Positions 45,946-55,778 are shown, counted from the first letter of the stretch. The stretch is 64,000 bases of DNA from Methylobacterium durans (GCF_003173715.1 NZ_CP029550.1:4511501-4575500); one strand, 5' to 3'. Made by a program: numbers and translations. The notes: generated from the letters alone by a model not told the origin.

Positions 45946-46286
45946 TGCCGAACGCGGGCGGCCGCATCGCTGCGCGCATACGACGTGCGAGGCCAGGCCC
46001 GGGTCGAAGAACGTCGGCAAGCCCTGCCAGCGGCAGTCAGAAATGGGTCCGAACACTTGCGTTCCGCCGCCGTCGAGAAGAATGGTCGGGCGTCGTCCTC
46101 GCTTGCCAAGCCCCGCCGCGGTGAAGTGGGCGATTGCCGCCACATGGTCGTAACCGGATCCCGACCGTCCTGCCGCGGTCATTGCCATAACGGCCGGCGC
46201 CGGGCAGGGTCTCGCCCGCCGCCGGGTCGGTTGGGCGCCGCCGCGCCAAGGACCGCAAGGTGGCTTTCGGGACGGCGGACGACGAC

Positions 46287-47699
46287 ATGGCAGACGAGAA
46301 GCGACACCCGGACCGGTTCCACTTCCGGGAGCTCAAACTTCGCAACGTCCGGGCCTTCGCCGCGGAACAACGGCTCGACCTGACCGGGCTTGACGGCCAG
46401 CCGTCTCGCTGGACCCTGATCCTTGGGGAGAACGGCGTCGGCAAGACGACCATCATGCAGTCCCTCGCGCGGATGCGACCGGTGCCCGCTTTCAACCAGA
46501 CGCTCAAGTCGACGAAGGCCGGCGGCGATGCGGGGGTGCCCGAGTGGACGGGCCCCGAACTTTCCGAGCACGAGAACGAGGAGATCCGGCGCTTCATCCG
46601 GCTCGACGACAGCAAGACATCCACGATCCGGACATCCACGATCCGGGCCACGCTTGAAACGCCCGACCATGCGGTGATCGAGGTCGGTGTCACCTGCTCC
46701 AAGGACGGCACGGAACTGACCAACGTCGAATTCGCCCAGACGGAGCATGAACTGGCGTCCAATGGCCCGCTCCTGATCGGTTATGGTGCCGCCCGGCATG
46801 TCGGTCACGGGAATGGATCGGTCGTCGGCGAACGCGACCCGGCAAGCCCGCTGTTCAGCGACGCGATCGATCTCTTCGATGCCGAGGAGATCTTCGAGCG
46901 GATGCACCACGCATCGCTGACCATGGCGAAGCCCAAGGACCGCCGCGACGCGGGAAATGACAAAGTCAAGCTGACCGATCTGAAGAAGGCCGTGGCCGAC
47001 CTGATCCCGGGGATGAAGCCCGGACATATCGAGATCCGCGGCCCCAAGGTCCCGGGGCGTTCCGCGTCCGACAGCGGCGTCCACGTCTCCACCCCCTCGG
47101 GCGTGGTGCCCCTGACCGACCTGAGCCTGGGCTACCAGACGGTGTTTGCGTGGACCGTCGACCTGGCCTGGCGGATGTTCAGCGCCTATCCGGCCAGTCC
47201 CCATCCGCTGCGCGAGAGTGCCATCGTCCTGATCGACGAGGTCGACCTGCACCTGCATCCGCGGTGGCAGAGGATCATCCGGCGCCACCTCACCAAGCAT
47301 TTCCCGGGCGTGCAATTCATCGCGACCACGCATAGCCCCGTGACCGCCCAGGAGACCCTGTCCGCCGGGGGAAACGTGGCGGTGGTGCGGTGGGAGAACG
47401 ACCACACCGTCATCCTCAACAAGCCGCTTCCCCCGCGGGAATGGCGGTTCGACCAGCTCCTGACCAGCGAGCTGTTCGCGTTCGACAGCTCCCGCGGGCC
47501 GGAGGCGGAAACGCTCATGAACGAGCGCCTCGCGCTGATCCGGAAGGAGACGCTCTCGGCAGGCGAGAAACGGCGCCTGAAGAAGCTCGACGATTACGCG
47601 GCGAAGCTGCCCACCGCGCCCTCGCCGCAGGAACAGGCGTTCGAGGACCTGATGCGGAGCGTGGCGCGGCTCGAAGGGATCCCGGCGCCCGCCCGATGA
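46287..47699 (+). CDS. ptuA: Septu defence ATPase PtuA
   Basis: 470 residues from the ATG at 46287; a GTG at 46260 with AAGGA upstream is an alternative that adds 9 residues. An SMC/ABC-type ATPase: Walker A GENGVGKTT (residues 47-55), a central insertion, a signature-like DLSLGYQTVFAW, Walker B IVLIDEVDLHLHPRWQ (about 310-325) and the switch His in ATTHSPVTAQE. Its stop overlaps the start of an HNH nuclease gene. This ATPase + HNH pair is the Septu anti-phage system, in which PtuA forms a ring or oligomer that holds PtuB and responds to phage infection. No retron RT is present, so it is the stand-alone type. Confidence 0.87.
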   Translation: MADEKRHPDRFHFRELKLRNVRAFAAEQRLDLTGLDGQPSRWTLILGENGVGKTTIMQSLARMRPVPAFNQTLKSTKAGGDAGVPEWTGPELSEHENEEIRRFIRLDDSKTSTIRTSTIRATLETPDHAVIEVGVTCSKDGTELTNVEFAQTEHELASNGPLLIGYGAARHVGHGNGSVVGERDPASPLFSDAIDLFDAEEIFERMHHASLTMAKPKDRRDAGNDKVKLTDLKKAVADLIPGMKPGHIEIRGPKVPGRSASDSGVHVSTPSGVVPLTDLSLGYQTVFAWTVDLAWRMFSAYPASPHPLRESAIVLIDEVDLHLHPRWQRIIRRHLTKHFPGVQFIATTHSPVTAQETLSAGGNVAVVRWENDHTVILNKPLPPREWRFDQLLTSELFAFDSSRGPEAETLMNERLALIRKETLSAGEKRRLKKLDDYAAKLPTAPSPQEQAFEDLMRSVARLEGIPAPAR

Positions 47700-48472
47700 T
47701 CAGGATCGCCAAAGGTCCGGCCCCGCAGCACCTGACCGTCGCCGGCGCAGCCGAGGCGCGACGCCACTGCGCGGATTACGAGGCGGATGCGGCGGGCTAC
47801 GACACCGGTCGGAGCAAGCATGCCATCGCGGAGGGAATCTACGCGCACCGGACCGTCCGGCAGGCGCTGGAGCAGGCGCAGCATGGCAAGTGCTGCTATT
47901 GCGAGGCCCAGCCCGAGAAGCCCTACGCGTTCCTGCATGTCGAGCATTGGAGGCCGAAATCCTACTCGCAGCAGGCCCGCAGGGGAAAGGCCTTGCGGCC
48001 CGGGTACTACTGGCTCGCCTACGACTGGGACAACCTCCTGCTCAGCTGCCACTTCTGCAACTCCTCGAACAAGGGAAACGTCTTCCCGCTGTTCAATCCC
48101 GCCGCGCGGGCACGCAACCACAACGGTGACGTGGCCGCGGAGCGGCCGATGCTCCTGAAGCCGGACGGCCCGGAGGATCCTCGCGACCACATCGGCTTCC
48201 ATGAGGAGATCCCATTCGGCAAGACCCCCGCGGGGGTTGAGACCGTGCAGATCCTCGGACTCGACAAGGCAGAGCACGCGGGCCGCCAGCGTCTGCTGCA
48301 AAACCTCAAGGACGCGCACGGCTACGTGACACGGTACCGGGACAGGACGTCGCCCGAGGCCCTGGAGGTCGTCGCGATGGCGCGGGCATTCCTGGCCCAT
48401 GCGGTGCGGCCGGACGCGCCCTTCAGCGCGATGGCCTCGGCCTTCGTGGACCGAAACCCGGTCCCGCTCTGA
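47696..48472 (+). CDS. ptuB: Septu defence HNH endonuclease PtuB
   Basis: 258 residues. The HNH/zinc-finger core is GKCCYCEAQPEKPY (Cys66/67/69), LHVEHWRPKS (His84), then YDWDNLLLSCHFCNSSNKGN (Asn113, Cys118, Cys121). The last stretch is the typical PtuB-type signature. The start overlaps the ptuA stop (ATGA at 47696-47699), so the two are translationally coupled. It is expected to cut nucleic acid (host or phage DNA/tRNA) when PtuA senses infection. The full-length catalytic residues appear intact, so the system may be functional. Confidence 0.87.
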   Translation: MIRIAKGPAPQHLTVAGAAEARRHCADYEADAAGYDTGRSKHAIAEGIYAHRTVRQALEQAQHGKCCYCEAQPEKPYAFLHVEHWRPKSYSQQARRGKALRPGYYWLAYDWDNLLLSCHFCNSSNKGNVFPLFNPAARARNHNGDVAAERPMLLKPDGPEDPRDHIGFHEEIPFGKTPAGVETVQILGLDKAEHAGRQRLLQNLKDAHGYVTRYRDRTSPEALEVVAMARAFLAHAVRPDAPFSAMASAFVDRNPVPL

Positions 48473-48968
48473 GCGGCAGGGAAGCCTCCCCGGACGTTGA
48501 GGGCGCGGGCCAATCGGGCCGCCACGGCCGCGTCGGCCACTCCGCTCCGAACCGCCACGCCCCGACGAAGCCTGTCTCTGCCTGGGGCTGCGACGCCGCC
48601 GGCCGGCTCTGCCACGTGATCGAAGGTGACGCCTTGCGCCTGCAACGTCGATGTCCGCGCGGCCACCCGGCAAGGGTGTCGCCGGGCGGCCGCCCGTCCC
48701 GGGCGTTTCCGCCCCGGACTTCGGGCCGCTCTTCAGGGCGGTCCTTTCTCGGGCATCGGCTCGGTAGCAACGTGGGGGCGCCCGGGGAAGCGGCGCACGG
48801 ATTGATGCACGAAAAAGCAGTGGCGGCGCGGAAGCAAGACTACGGGGATGAAATAGGTATCCATGGAGCGGAGGACGCGATCATCTTCCAATGTGACGAT
48901 GATTGACGCTGCCGCGGAGGCGGCGCCCCAGGCTGGCCCGCGCCGGGGCGAGCAGCCTGGGGCCATCC
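48473..48968. other. Intergenic region, no gene seen
   Basis: A 496-base gap between ptuB and the convergent gene at 48969-50321. Frames here have no coherent start or family resemblance. Slightly lower GC near 48830-48900. No T-run terminator is visible after ptuB. Confidence 0.4.
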
Positions 48969-50321
48969 TCAGGGCGCGGTCCCAGCGGCCCAGGGCGGCG
49001 AGGCCGGACGCGTCATGAAGCGGCGCTCCTTTCCGTCCGCCCAGGCGAAACCGTGCCGCGCCAGCTCGCCTATCAGGAGACCGGTCTCATCCGAGGCGAC
49101 CTTCAGGGCCACGCCCTCCTCGTCGGCCGCCTCGACGAGCCAACCGACGAAATCCGGCGGAACCCGGCCGCCGGCGGCGCAGGCGATCACGAGTTCGTCC
49201 TCGCCGTAGGGGTCGAGCGCGAGATCCTCGCCGCCGTCCCCGTCCAGGATCCGGTGCATCAGGCGGAACGGACCGGTGTCAAACTCGGGCGGGAGGAGGC
49301 GGTCGAGGCATGCCTCCAGTTCCGCCCGGGACGCCCGCGGGGTGCGTCGGCCGGCGACGACGAGATCCGCCGCGTCCTGTTCGAGCGATCCGACCTGCAG
49401 GTCGAAACGAGCGGTGAGCGCGAATTTTATGCTGCCCCGCGCCAAGCTGATCCGCGCCAGCCCCGAAACGTCGCCCTCGCGCGTGACGCCTACCCCCCGC
49501 ACCTCGATGCCCGGATGCCGTCGCAGCAGCGCCTCCAGGGCCGCCCCCAATCCTCCGTTCCAGAGATCGGCCTGGAGCCCCTCGATGACGCGCAGGCGCC
49601 AAGCCGGGACTTCACGGCTTCTCGCCCGTAAGCCGCCGACGGGTGGCGCCAGCAATTCCGGCGCGGTTCGGGTGAAGGGCGGACCATTGGCGGCTGCCAG
49701 GGTGCAGGCGAAGACGGCATCCGTCAGGTCCCGGGCCAGCGGGGCAAGCGCGTTCCGCGCGGCCCGGCGGAATGCCTGCTCGGCCGACCGGACCTGGCGC
49801 CTGCGGGCGGTGTCCCGTTCGCCCGAACCGTAGCCCGACGCCCGCCAACGACCCGCGCCCATCCTGAAGGTGCGGCCTTCCAGGTCCGCCATCGCCCGCA
49901 TGAGAACCGGCACCGCCTCCAGGTAGCGGACGGCTTTTGCGAGGTGCTCCTGTGCCGTGGTGAGCTCCGGCACTTCGCTCGCGATCCGCCGAACGGCGGC
50001 AAGAACGTCGGAGACGTCCCGCGGGTCGCGCAGGACCGGCATTGCGGAAAAGGTCGCGCGTTGAAGCTCGTTGCGCGTCCGGACGAGCGGAACGACGACG
50101 CCGTCGAGCCACACTTGCCGGAGGTGCTTGCGTAGGCTGACGTCCAAGCCCTCAAGCTTGGACTGGACGATTCCTCCCGCCTGACTGGCGCTCAGGAGGT
50201 TGCCGAGCAACACGGTGAGGATGGGGCGCGCCTCGGCCGGGCAGACCGTGGCGATGGCCCGCATCGCCTGCTGGATCTCCTCCACCGAGGGCGGGCCGGC
50301 GGCGCCCCCCGGTTCCGGCAT
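48969..50321 (-). CDS. Protein of unknown function next to Septu
   Basis: 450 residues from the ATG at 50321 (an extended upstream reading frame is low-complexity). No signal peptide. The N-terminal ~120 residues are helical (SVEEIQQAMRAIATVCPAEA, VPLVRTRNELQRATFSAMPV), with a probable coiled coil (TTAQEHLAKAVRYLEAVPVL). The rest is mixed alpha/beta with SFQVGSLEQD-type strands and an acidic C-terminal third (DGDGGEDLALDPYGEDELVI). No enzymatic motif or known family is recognised. It converges on the Septu operon but is on the opposite strand, so a link to defence is only by proximity. Confidence 0.62.
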   Translation of the reverse strand: MPEPGGAAGPPSVEEIQQAMRAIATVCPAEARPILTVLLGNLLSASQAGGIVQSKLEGLDVSLRKHLRQVWLDGVVVPLVRTRNELQRATFSAMPVLRDPRDVSDVLAAVRRIASEVPELTTAQEHLAKAVRYLEAVPVLMRAMADLEGRTFRMGAGRWRASGYGSGERDTARRRQVRSAEQAFRRAARNALAPLARDLTDAVFACTLAAANGPPFTRTAPELLAPPVGGLRARSREVPAWRLRVIEGLQADLWNGGLGAALEALLRRHPGIEVRGVGVTREGDVSGLARISLARGSIKFALTARFDLQVGSLEQDAADLVVAGRRTPRASRAELEACLDRLLPPEFDTGPFRLMHRILDGDGGEDLALDPYGEDELVIACAAGGRVPPDFVGWLVEAADEEGVALKVASDETGLLIGELARHGFAWADGKERRFMTRPASPPWAAGTAP

Positions 50322-50667
50322 CTGTCCGCTTCGGGGGCAACGATGGTGGGCCGGACGCCCGGGGCTGCGGGGAGGGTGAACATGGCACAGGGCACCGATT
50401 GATGGGGGCGGCCACGGACCCCATCCTCGCTGCAGCCGCAGGGTCGGGACCGGGATGTTCCCGCCCACCTCGCGTCGCCAGCCCGAATCGGCGTCCCCTG
50501 GCTCCGCCCGGGAGCACATGCCGATCGTCCGGCTCGGCATGAAAGCGACAAGCGCCGGCGTTCCGCGCCCCGGGCCGAGGATCTGCTTCCGACGCTGCCC
50601 GACCGGAGGACTGCGAAGCGATTGCAGCCTGGCCGAGCCTCGTCGGATCTGCCGGGAGATCGGTTCC

Positions 50668-52204
50668 ATGGGCGGCGAACTCACCGCGATCCGGCCATTC
50701 CGCGGCCTCCGGAACCGGCCGGGCCTGGCGGCCGACGCCAAGGACCTGCTGGCCGGGCAGCGGGAGCTCACGGTGGAGCATGCGGCCACCCCTGGCGGAT
50801 TCGCGGGCCGGCTCGCGTTCCGCGGCATGCCCGCGCGCGCCACCAACCCTCGCCGGCTCCTGACTTGGCGGGCGGGGATGGCCGCTTCCACGCCCGAGGC
50901 TTCGGCGTGACGGGCGCCGGGGCGGAAGGTTGGGTCGAGGCGTATTCGGGGCATCTCGCGCAGACCTGGCCGGAGGCGGGCGAGGCGCGGCCCAGCCGAA
51001 TTGGATCCGTGCTTCGCGTAGCCGGGGGGCGCGGTCCTTTCGGTCGCGGCCGTGCGCCGCGACTTCGTGGAGCCCCGGGCGGACTTTCCCTTCCCGGAGC
51101 CCGTCGTCGACATGCTGGCCAGCGCTTCGCACCGCCTGTGGCACATGGCTTGGCACACCGTGCGCGGGTCGTGGCCGCTGCTGCGTCCGGCGCAACGACG
51201 CGACATTCATCGCGAGGGCCGGGCTCTCGGGAACCCTTCACGGGTGGAGGATGGCCGCCCGGCCCGCAACCGCCTCGGGCCCGTCCTGAGCGACGGCTTC
51301 GGCGAGGATTTGCTCGACATGCACGGGCGGATGATCGCGACGGTGCGCGACATGGCCGGCCCTGAGATGCCCGGGTCCTGGGCCAGCATCCCCGGCCCGG
51401 CCGGCCTCGTGGCGGAGCCTGGGCTGGACAATCCGGCGCCGCTCTCTCGCCCGGCGGGCAATGCCGACGGCTTCGCCGTTCCCCCCTGCCTGGAACGACC
51501 CGGCCGGCGCGCTCGACAATCATCGCATTCCCGCGCTCAAGGGGGACGAGTCTGACTCCGCGCGGATGTCCTCCCGGGACCGGTGTCCGCCTGGGACCGG
51601 GCGTTCAAGAACCCGGCCCACCTCGCTACCCCGTCGCTCGACGCACGCGGCGCGTTGATCGAGTTCGTCGTCCACAACGCCATGCGCCCGTGGTGGAGGC
51701 ATGTGGTGGAGCTCGGTCCCGCGAGACCCCATGACCGGAGTGCCGGCCCCCTCGGGCGGCCTGACCACGAGCCGCGGGGCAAGTGGTTGCTACCGGCCTG
51801 CGACTTCCTGGGCGAGTTCTTCTCCTCCCACGTCAAGCCGGTGTTCTGGCGGCTTCACGGCTGGGTCGACCAGCGCATCGACGACCGGTTCGCCGCCCGC
51901 GAGGCCCTTCATCGCGGCGAGGTGGTCGCCGCCGAGGTCGGCGGCATCCCCTGGTTCGCCGAGGGGCCCGGGGTGGCGAACCGCGCTCCCTGGCCGGGCC
52001 GCTGGACGCGCAGGGCGGGCACATGCATCTCGACGCGCAGGCGATGCGCAGGGTCCTCCGGATCATCGACGGCCAGGAGGGCGAGGACGAACGCAAGGGC
52101 GAGCGGGCGCGACCGGAGGCATTCGCCGCGCTGGTGCCGCGGCACGGGACGGCGCGTGCGTCACTCGCGCGAACGTTGCGGCGGCCCTGGCACCGCCGCC
52201 CTGA
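50668..52204 (+). pseudogene. Eroded gene with several frameshifts
   Basis: Protein-like segments follow one another on the + strand in changing frames. Frame 1 from about 50668 (LTAIRPFRGLRNRPGLAADA) is followed by frame 3 near 50880 (RFHARGFGVTGAGAEGWVEA), frame 1 at 51052 (RADFPFPEPVVDMLASASHR, LDMHGRMIATVRDMAG), frame 2 near 51490 (AWNDPAGALDNHRIPALKGD), frame 1 again at 51583 (DRAFKNPAHLATPSLDARGA, LHGWVDQRIDDRFAAREALH) and frame 3 from about 52010 (HMHLDAQAMRRVLRIIDGQE). The pieces read as one ancestral ORF of about 450-500 residues rich in His and Trp. I do not recognise the family. At least one switch lies in a homopolymer (6 C near 51480). Confidence 0.45.
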
Positions 52205-52453
52205 GGCGCCATGGCGCCAAGAGGGCGAACCGGCACGACGCGCCCGGCGCCGCCGACGGTCGCGAGACCAGGCGCGGTGCCGCTGGCAAGCCCGCAGCCA
52301 CCGACCGTCCGCGGCGGCGCGGCGAGGGGTAGCCCAGCTTCGGAATGACGTGAGCATACCTAGAACCGGGTCTCCTTGCGCGAGCCCGCAGGGTTCGGGG
52401 TGGATCAGGGCTGCCCGGGCGCCAGGGCGGCGCCGGAGCTGGCTCAGGTCCGG

Positions 52454-53227
52454 CTACCGACGGCGGCGGCCCAGCGCGCGCGCCGTGGTCTCCCAGGCGG
52501 CCTGCCCTTGCAAGATCCGCGCACGAGCCCGGAACCCCATGGAGCGCGCGGGCTGCCGGGGCGGGACCGGCTCCGATCCCAACGACCCGAGCCCGCAGGA
52601 CGCGTCCGTGTCGCGGCCGCGGGGATGCTGGTAGCACGCGGCGACCCAGGCATGGACCGCCCCCACGAGCATCGCCATGGTGACGACACCATGCCCGCGG
52701 ATGTAGCGGCAGGCTCCATGGCCGCCCAGCAGGGCTTCGAGATGCGACCGGCCCGGCAGGGCGCGAGGCGGCCGGTGCAGGACCTGGATCCCGAGCTCCT
52801 CCGCGGCCTTCTGGAAGGCGGCGTCGTGGTAGCCCGTGCCGTTGTCCACCACGACGGCCTCCGGCATGCCGGGACAGGTCCAGACCGCGCCGAGCCCGGC
52901 GGACCGCGCCGCCGTACCGGGGACGTTCCCGAACAGCCGGAGCACGTCGCGCGGGCCGCGCCGCTCGGCATCGAGGGCGGCGACGACGATCAGGCCGCTG
53001 GTCTCGTCGCGGCCCAGCGTCAGGTGGACGGCGTCGAGGCCGAGGTCCGCGACGGAGATGCCGATGACCGCATGGTCGATGGCCACGCTCGCCAGCCCCC
53101 GCGAGGACGGGATGATCCCCTGGGCGGCGCGGCGCAGCACGTCCGGCGACGGCTCGCCGAGGCGCGGCGGCGCTCCATCGGCGCCGGTGGAAGAGGGTGT
53201 GGCGGTTCCGCTGTAGCGGGTCCTCAT
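52454..53227 (-). CDS. DDE (rve) transposase-family fragment
   Basis: 257 residues from ATG 53227. The core resembles the integrase catalytic domain of Mu/TnsB-like transposases: VHLTLGRDETSGLIVVAALD (first Asp region), PEAVVVDNGTGYHDAAFQKA (second Asp) and GIQVLHRPPRALPGRSHLEA (last Glu region, with the usual K-G-x-V/I-E-R altered to R-S-H-L-E-A). Intact enzymes of this type are about twice as long with N-terminal HTH domains, so this is a 5'-truncated remnant, probably inactive. No terminal inverted repeats were found around it. It marks past mobile-element activity in the eroded stretch. Confidence 0.62.
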   Translation of the reverse strand: MRTRYSGTATPSSTGADGAPPRLGEPSPDVLRRAAQGIIPSSRGLASVAIDHAVIGISVADLGLDAVHLTLGRDETSGLIVVAALDAERRGPRDVLRLFGNVPGTAARSAGLGAVWTCPGMPEAVVVDNGTGYHDAAFQKAAEELGIQVLHRPPRALPGRSHLEALLGGHGACRYIRGHGVVTMAMLVGAVHAWVAACYQHPRGRDTDASCGLGSLGSEPVPPRQPARSMGFRARARILQGQAAWETTARALGRRRR

Positions 53228-53285
53228 GACGAAACTCCGGGTTGACGGGGCGCACGGCGGCCCGTCGCTGGACACGGGCGAGTGG

Positions 53286-53307
53286 TCCCCCGGCCGAGGC
53301 CGGGGGA
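53286..53307 (-). terminator. GC hairpin downstream of small acidic ORF
   Basis: A strong stem TCCCCCGGC/GCCGGGGGA with a 4-base loop, 27 bases beyond the stop of the leftward ORF at 53334-53507. It has no following T-run on either strand; the position suggests transcript termination or stabilisation. Confidence 0.4.
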
Positions 53308-53333
53308 GGGTTGTCGGATCGTGGCGCGAGCGC

Positions 53334-53507
53334 CTAGAAGCCGCCGTCGTCCTCGTCGGACGGGCTCTGCCGGTCGAAGTCGCAGGCCGGGCGGCCGAGG
53401 GCGCGCGCGACGTCGCCGTCCCAGCGGTCGAAGTCCGGGTCGAGGAAGGCGGCGGAGACGGAGTTGTCGTCGGCGGAGCGGATGTCGCCGAAGTCCAGGT
53501 CGTCCAT
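53334..53507 (-). CDS. Small acidic protein of unknown function
   Basis: 57 residues from ATG 53507 with GAGAGGA about 10 bases upstream. Very acidic (more than a dozen Asp/Glu): MDDLDFGDIRSADDNSVSAA, then FLDPDFDRWDGDVARALGRP, and an SPSDEDDGGF end. No family known. It lies just upstream of the transposase fragment on the same strand. The composition and ribosome site support a real gene, but small size limits confidence. Confidence 0.5.
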   Translation of the reverse strand: MDDLDFGDIRSADDNSVSAAFLDPDFDRWDGDVARALGRPACDFDRQSPSDEDDGGF

Positions 53508-53781
53508 GGTGGGTGTCCTCTCGCAGGCGAAGGGGACCGGGATCCGCAGCCGTCCTCAGGAGCGGGCGGAGCCCCGGCAGCTTTCGCCGACGGGATCCAG
53601 GACGGGCGCAACGAGACGCTTGCGCTGGCGCGCATGTGCGGCTACGGTACGACCGTTGATCCGAGCGGGCCTGGCAGCCTGCCGGTGAACCCCGTCGGCC
53701 TTTGCGGGCCGAATCCGAGCCTTTGGGTTCGGGATGCCTGACACTCGCGGCAGGTGCGAAACTGAGATGCGAGGTCAGGAT

Positions 53782-53816
53782 AAAGCGCGCGACCCATGGG
53801 TCGCGCGTTTCTTTTT
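53782..53816 (+). terminator. Rho-independent terminator
   Basis: A perfect palindromic stem (GCGCGCGACCCA / TGGGTCGCGCG, flanked by AAA / TTT) is followed by TTTCTTTTT. It is a textbook intrinsic terminator for rightward transcription and could also work leftward through the A-run. No intact rightward gene ends just upstream, so it may have belonged to a lost gene. Confidence 0.75.
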
Positions 53817-54105
53817 GTGCAATCGGGCCGTCGACCCCGACCGCACCCGAACCCAGGGCGGGCCTCGGGCCCGCGGCGTGCTGATGGACTGGCCGACGGT
53901 GTCGGGCCGGTCGGCCGCAGGCGCGGCCTGCCGAGAGATCCATGCTTGTTCGATGTGATTGGCTGCCACGTGCGCCTCCATCATCAGAGTGGAATGGTAT
54001 CAGGTCCGGACCATTTTTTATACCGCGAGTGTAATTTGCGGCGACTGATTTCGTCGGCCTGGTTAAAGTTCCGACACTGACCGAATCTGGCCAGCCCTTA
54101 GGCTG

Positions 54106-54579
54106 TTACTCTGTCTTCAACCGATCCGACTGCGCGAGCGGGTACCAGCGGCGGGCAAGCTCGTCGTGGCGGACCAAGCCCAACCGCTTGACCCGCGTCT
54201 TCGCTTTCTCGGCAGCGTCCCTGCTCATGCCGGCCTTGTTGACGGCTTCGTTCAACTGGGTGCCGGACAGACCGGCCGCGCCCTCCCGGTCCAGGGCTTC
54301 GATGATCACCGTGGCGGCGCGACCGAGCGGTGCCGGGACCGGAGCCGGGTTGGACCGCCCCGCTTTCGCCGCCACCACCGGCTTGGGCCGCGCCGGGGGC
54401 CGGGCTATCGCGGCCTCCTCCGGCTCCGCCTTGGCCAGAAGCTCCTCCATGCGGTCCTTTTTCAGGTAGAGGAGCGCCAGGCGCGAACAGGTCGCGCGCA
54501 GCACCCTGTCCTGCTCCTCGATGAGGTCCTCGATCTCTTGATCGACCTGTTGGATGGCCGACCGGACGTCGCTGAACAT
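54106..54579 (-). CDS. Coiled-coil/winged-helix-like protein of unknown function
   Basis: 157 residues; GGGAGG lies 8 bases before the ATG at 54579. Residues 1-55 form a coiled coil (IQQVDQEIEDLIEEQDRVLR, LYLKKDRMEELLAKAEPEEA), followed by an Ala/Pro linker. The C-terminal ~65 residues resemble a winged helix (AATVIIEALDREGAAGLSGT, LNEAVNKAGMSRDAAEKAKT, RVKRLGLVRHDELARRWYPL). A DNA-binding accessory or regulatory protein is plausible. It stands alone in a gene-poor stretch. Confidence 0.68.
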   Translation of the reverse strand: MFSDVRSAIQQVDQEIEDLIEEQDRVLRATCSRLALLYLKKDRMEELLAKAEPEEAAIARPPARPKPVVAAKAGRSNPAPVPAPLGRAATVIIEALDREGAAGLSGTQLNEAVNKAGMSRDAAEKAKTRVKRLGLVRHDELARRWYPLAQSDRLKTE

Positions 54580-55189
54580 GAGCCGCCTCCCAGGGATGCC
54601 GCGGCCCTGGGCGGATCCGCCGTCCAGGGCTCACATGGCCTCCATGGCCATGGCCATGCATACGAAGATCCGGTGGCCGGATGCAAGCATCGAATCTCTC
54701 GGCCCGCGGACGGATGCGGGCATGGTTAACGGACTCCGCCGCCGGACATCGGGCGGCACCCTGCATGGCGGCATGAGGCGACGGGACCCTGCGGCCTGAG
54801 CGGTGGGTTCGTCGCACGCTCCCGGTAGAACCCGGCGTGAAACCCACGATGCTCGCCATGACGGGGCCCGGCGCCGCGGCCTCGCAAAGGGCGGCGCCCC
54901 CGCGGTCGCGATGGTCTCGCCGGTTCCACGAGCCCGCGGCGAACGCGGGGAGGCCGGCCGAGCGGCGGCGACCACCAAGCGGGCAGGAAGTTCATGCGCC
55001 CTGTGAAAACGATGCACTGGGCATGGCCATGGCCATGCCCTCCGGCTGATGTCGTCGCGCGGCGGTGCAAGCCTCGGCGGCGTCGAAGACGCGTTCAGGA
55101 CCCGGCACGCGCTCAGAGGCGGCGCCACGAGAGGCGACCGGCGCCGGCAGGCTTCGTCCTGGACCGTGGGAAGGCGGTCGACGACGTCC
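54580..55189. other. Gene-poor region with short GGCCAT repeats
   Basis: 610 bases without a supportable gene. Two places carry tandem GGCCATGGCCATG units: 54640-54660 and 55020-55038. They give trivial MAMAM or HGHGH translations. No start context or family supports the overlapping long frames. Confidence 0.4.
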
Positions 55190-55366
55190 TCAACGCTTCA
55201 CGGCGCCCCCGGCCCGGTGCATCGCCATGGCCGTCGCTTTGGCCGCGCGTTCCGCGTCCGGGCGTTCGTGCGGATGCTTGGCTATTGCATCCGCCACGAA
55301 AGTCTTCCAGGCATCCGAGTTGATCGCCGGGGCCGCTTTCGAAGAGGTCTTGGATCGCTTGGTCAT
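55190..55366 (-). CDS. Small basic protein of unknown function
   Basis: 58 residues from ATG 55366: MTKRSKTSSKAAPAINSDAW, then KTFVADAIAKHPHERPDAER, a helical middle, and a basic end (HRAGGAVKR). The first part is Lys/Ser-rich; the middle looks like an amphipathic helix. The ribosome site is weak. Codon use is ordinary for the window. It may be a small nucleoid-type or orphan protein; no family is recognised. Confidence 0.4.
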   Translation of the reverse strand: MTKRSKTSSKAAPAINSDAWKTFVADAIAKHPHERPDAERAAKATAMAMHRAGGAVKR

Positions 55367-55778
55367 CCCGTTCGTCTCGGCCCAAGCACGTTAGGCCAAG
55401 GTCCTAGGACGGCCCTGCTCAGGGAGCCAGCCCGGTGCCGTGGCGGTCGGGTGCGGGCGGCGGGTCCGTTGATCTGGGCGTCGGCTGTGCGGACCAGCAG
55501 TCGACGCTTCCGGGTTCGTGCGGTTCGAGCCGTACGCCCATGGTGGTTGGAGCGCCCTTGTCGGCTGTCCACGAGCGGTCTCCAGGCGCCCGGCCCTGCA
55601 TCCACCCTTGGCCTGCATGCTGAGCTTCCTCCGTCCCCGTGCCGTCTCGGGAAACCTGCTTTGGTCGCCCACCGGCGGGGTGAATTCACGCCGCTCGGGC
55701 TGCGGCATCGTCAACCATTGATGCTCGACAGGCCGGGTCGACCTACTCCACTTGAATCATCTTGGTGGGATCAATGAC
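55367..55778. other. Intergenic region, no gene seen
   Basis: 412 bases upstream of the MucR-family gene. Long frames exist on both strands but their translations are compositionally random. A moderately AT-rich stretch near 55735-55775 precedes the regulator and probably holds its promoter. Confidence 0.4.

Noticed and set aside
45734..46286. Retron msr/msd RNA upstream of ptuAB
   Set aside because: PtuAB also occurs with retrons, but no reverse transcriptase gene and no convincing long hairpin are present.
54631..55070. GGCCATGGCCATG stretches as a repeat array or CRISPR
   Set aside because: Only two short occurrences, no regular spacer structure.
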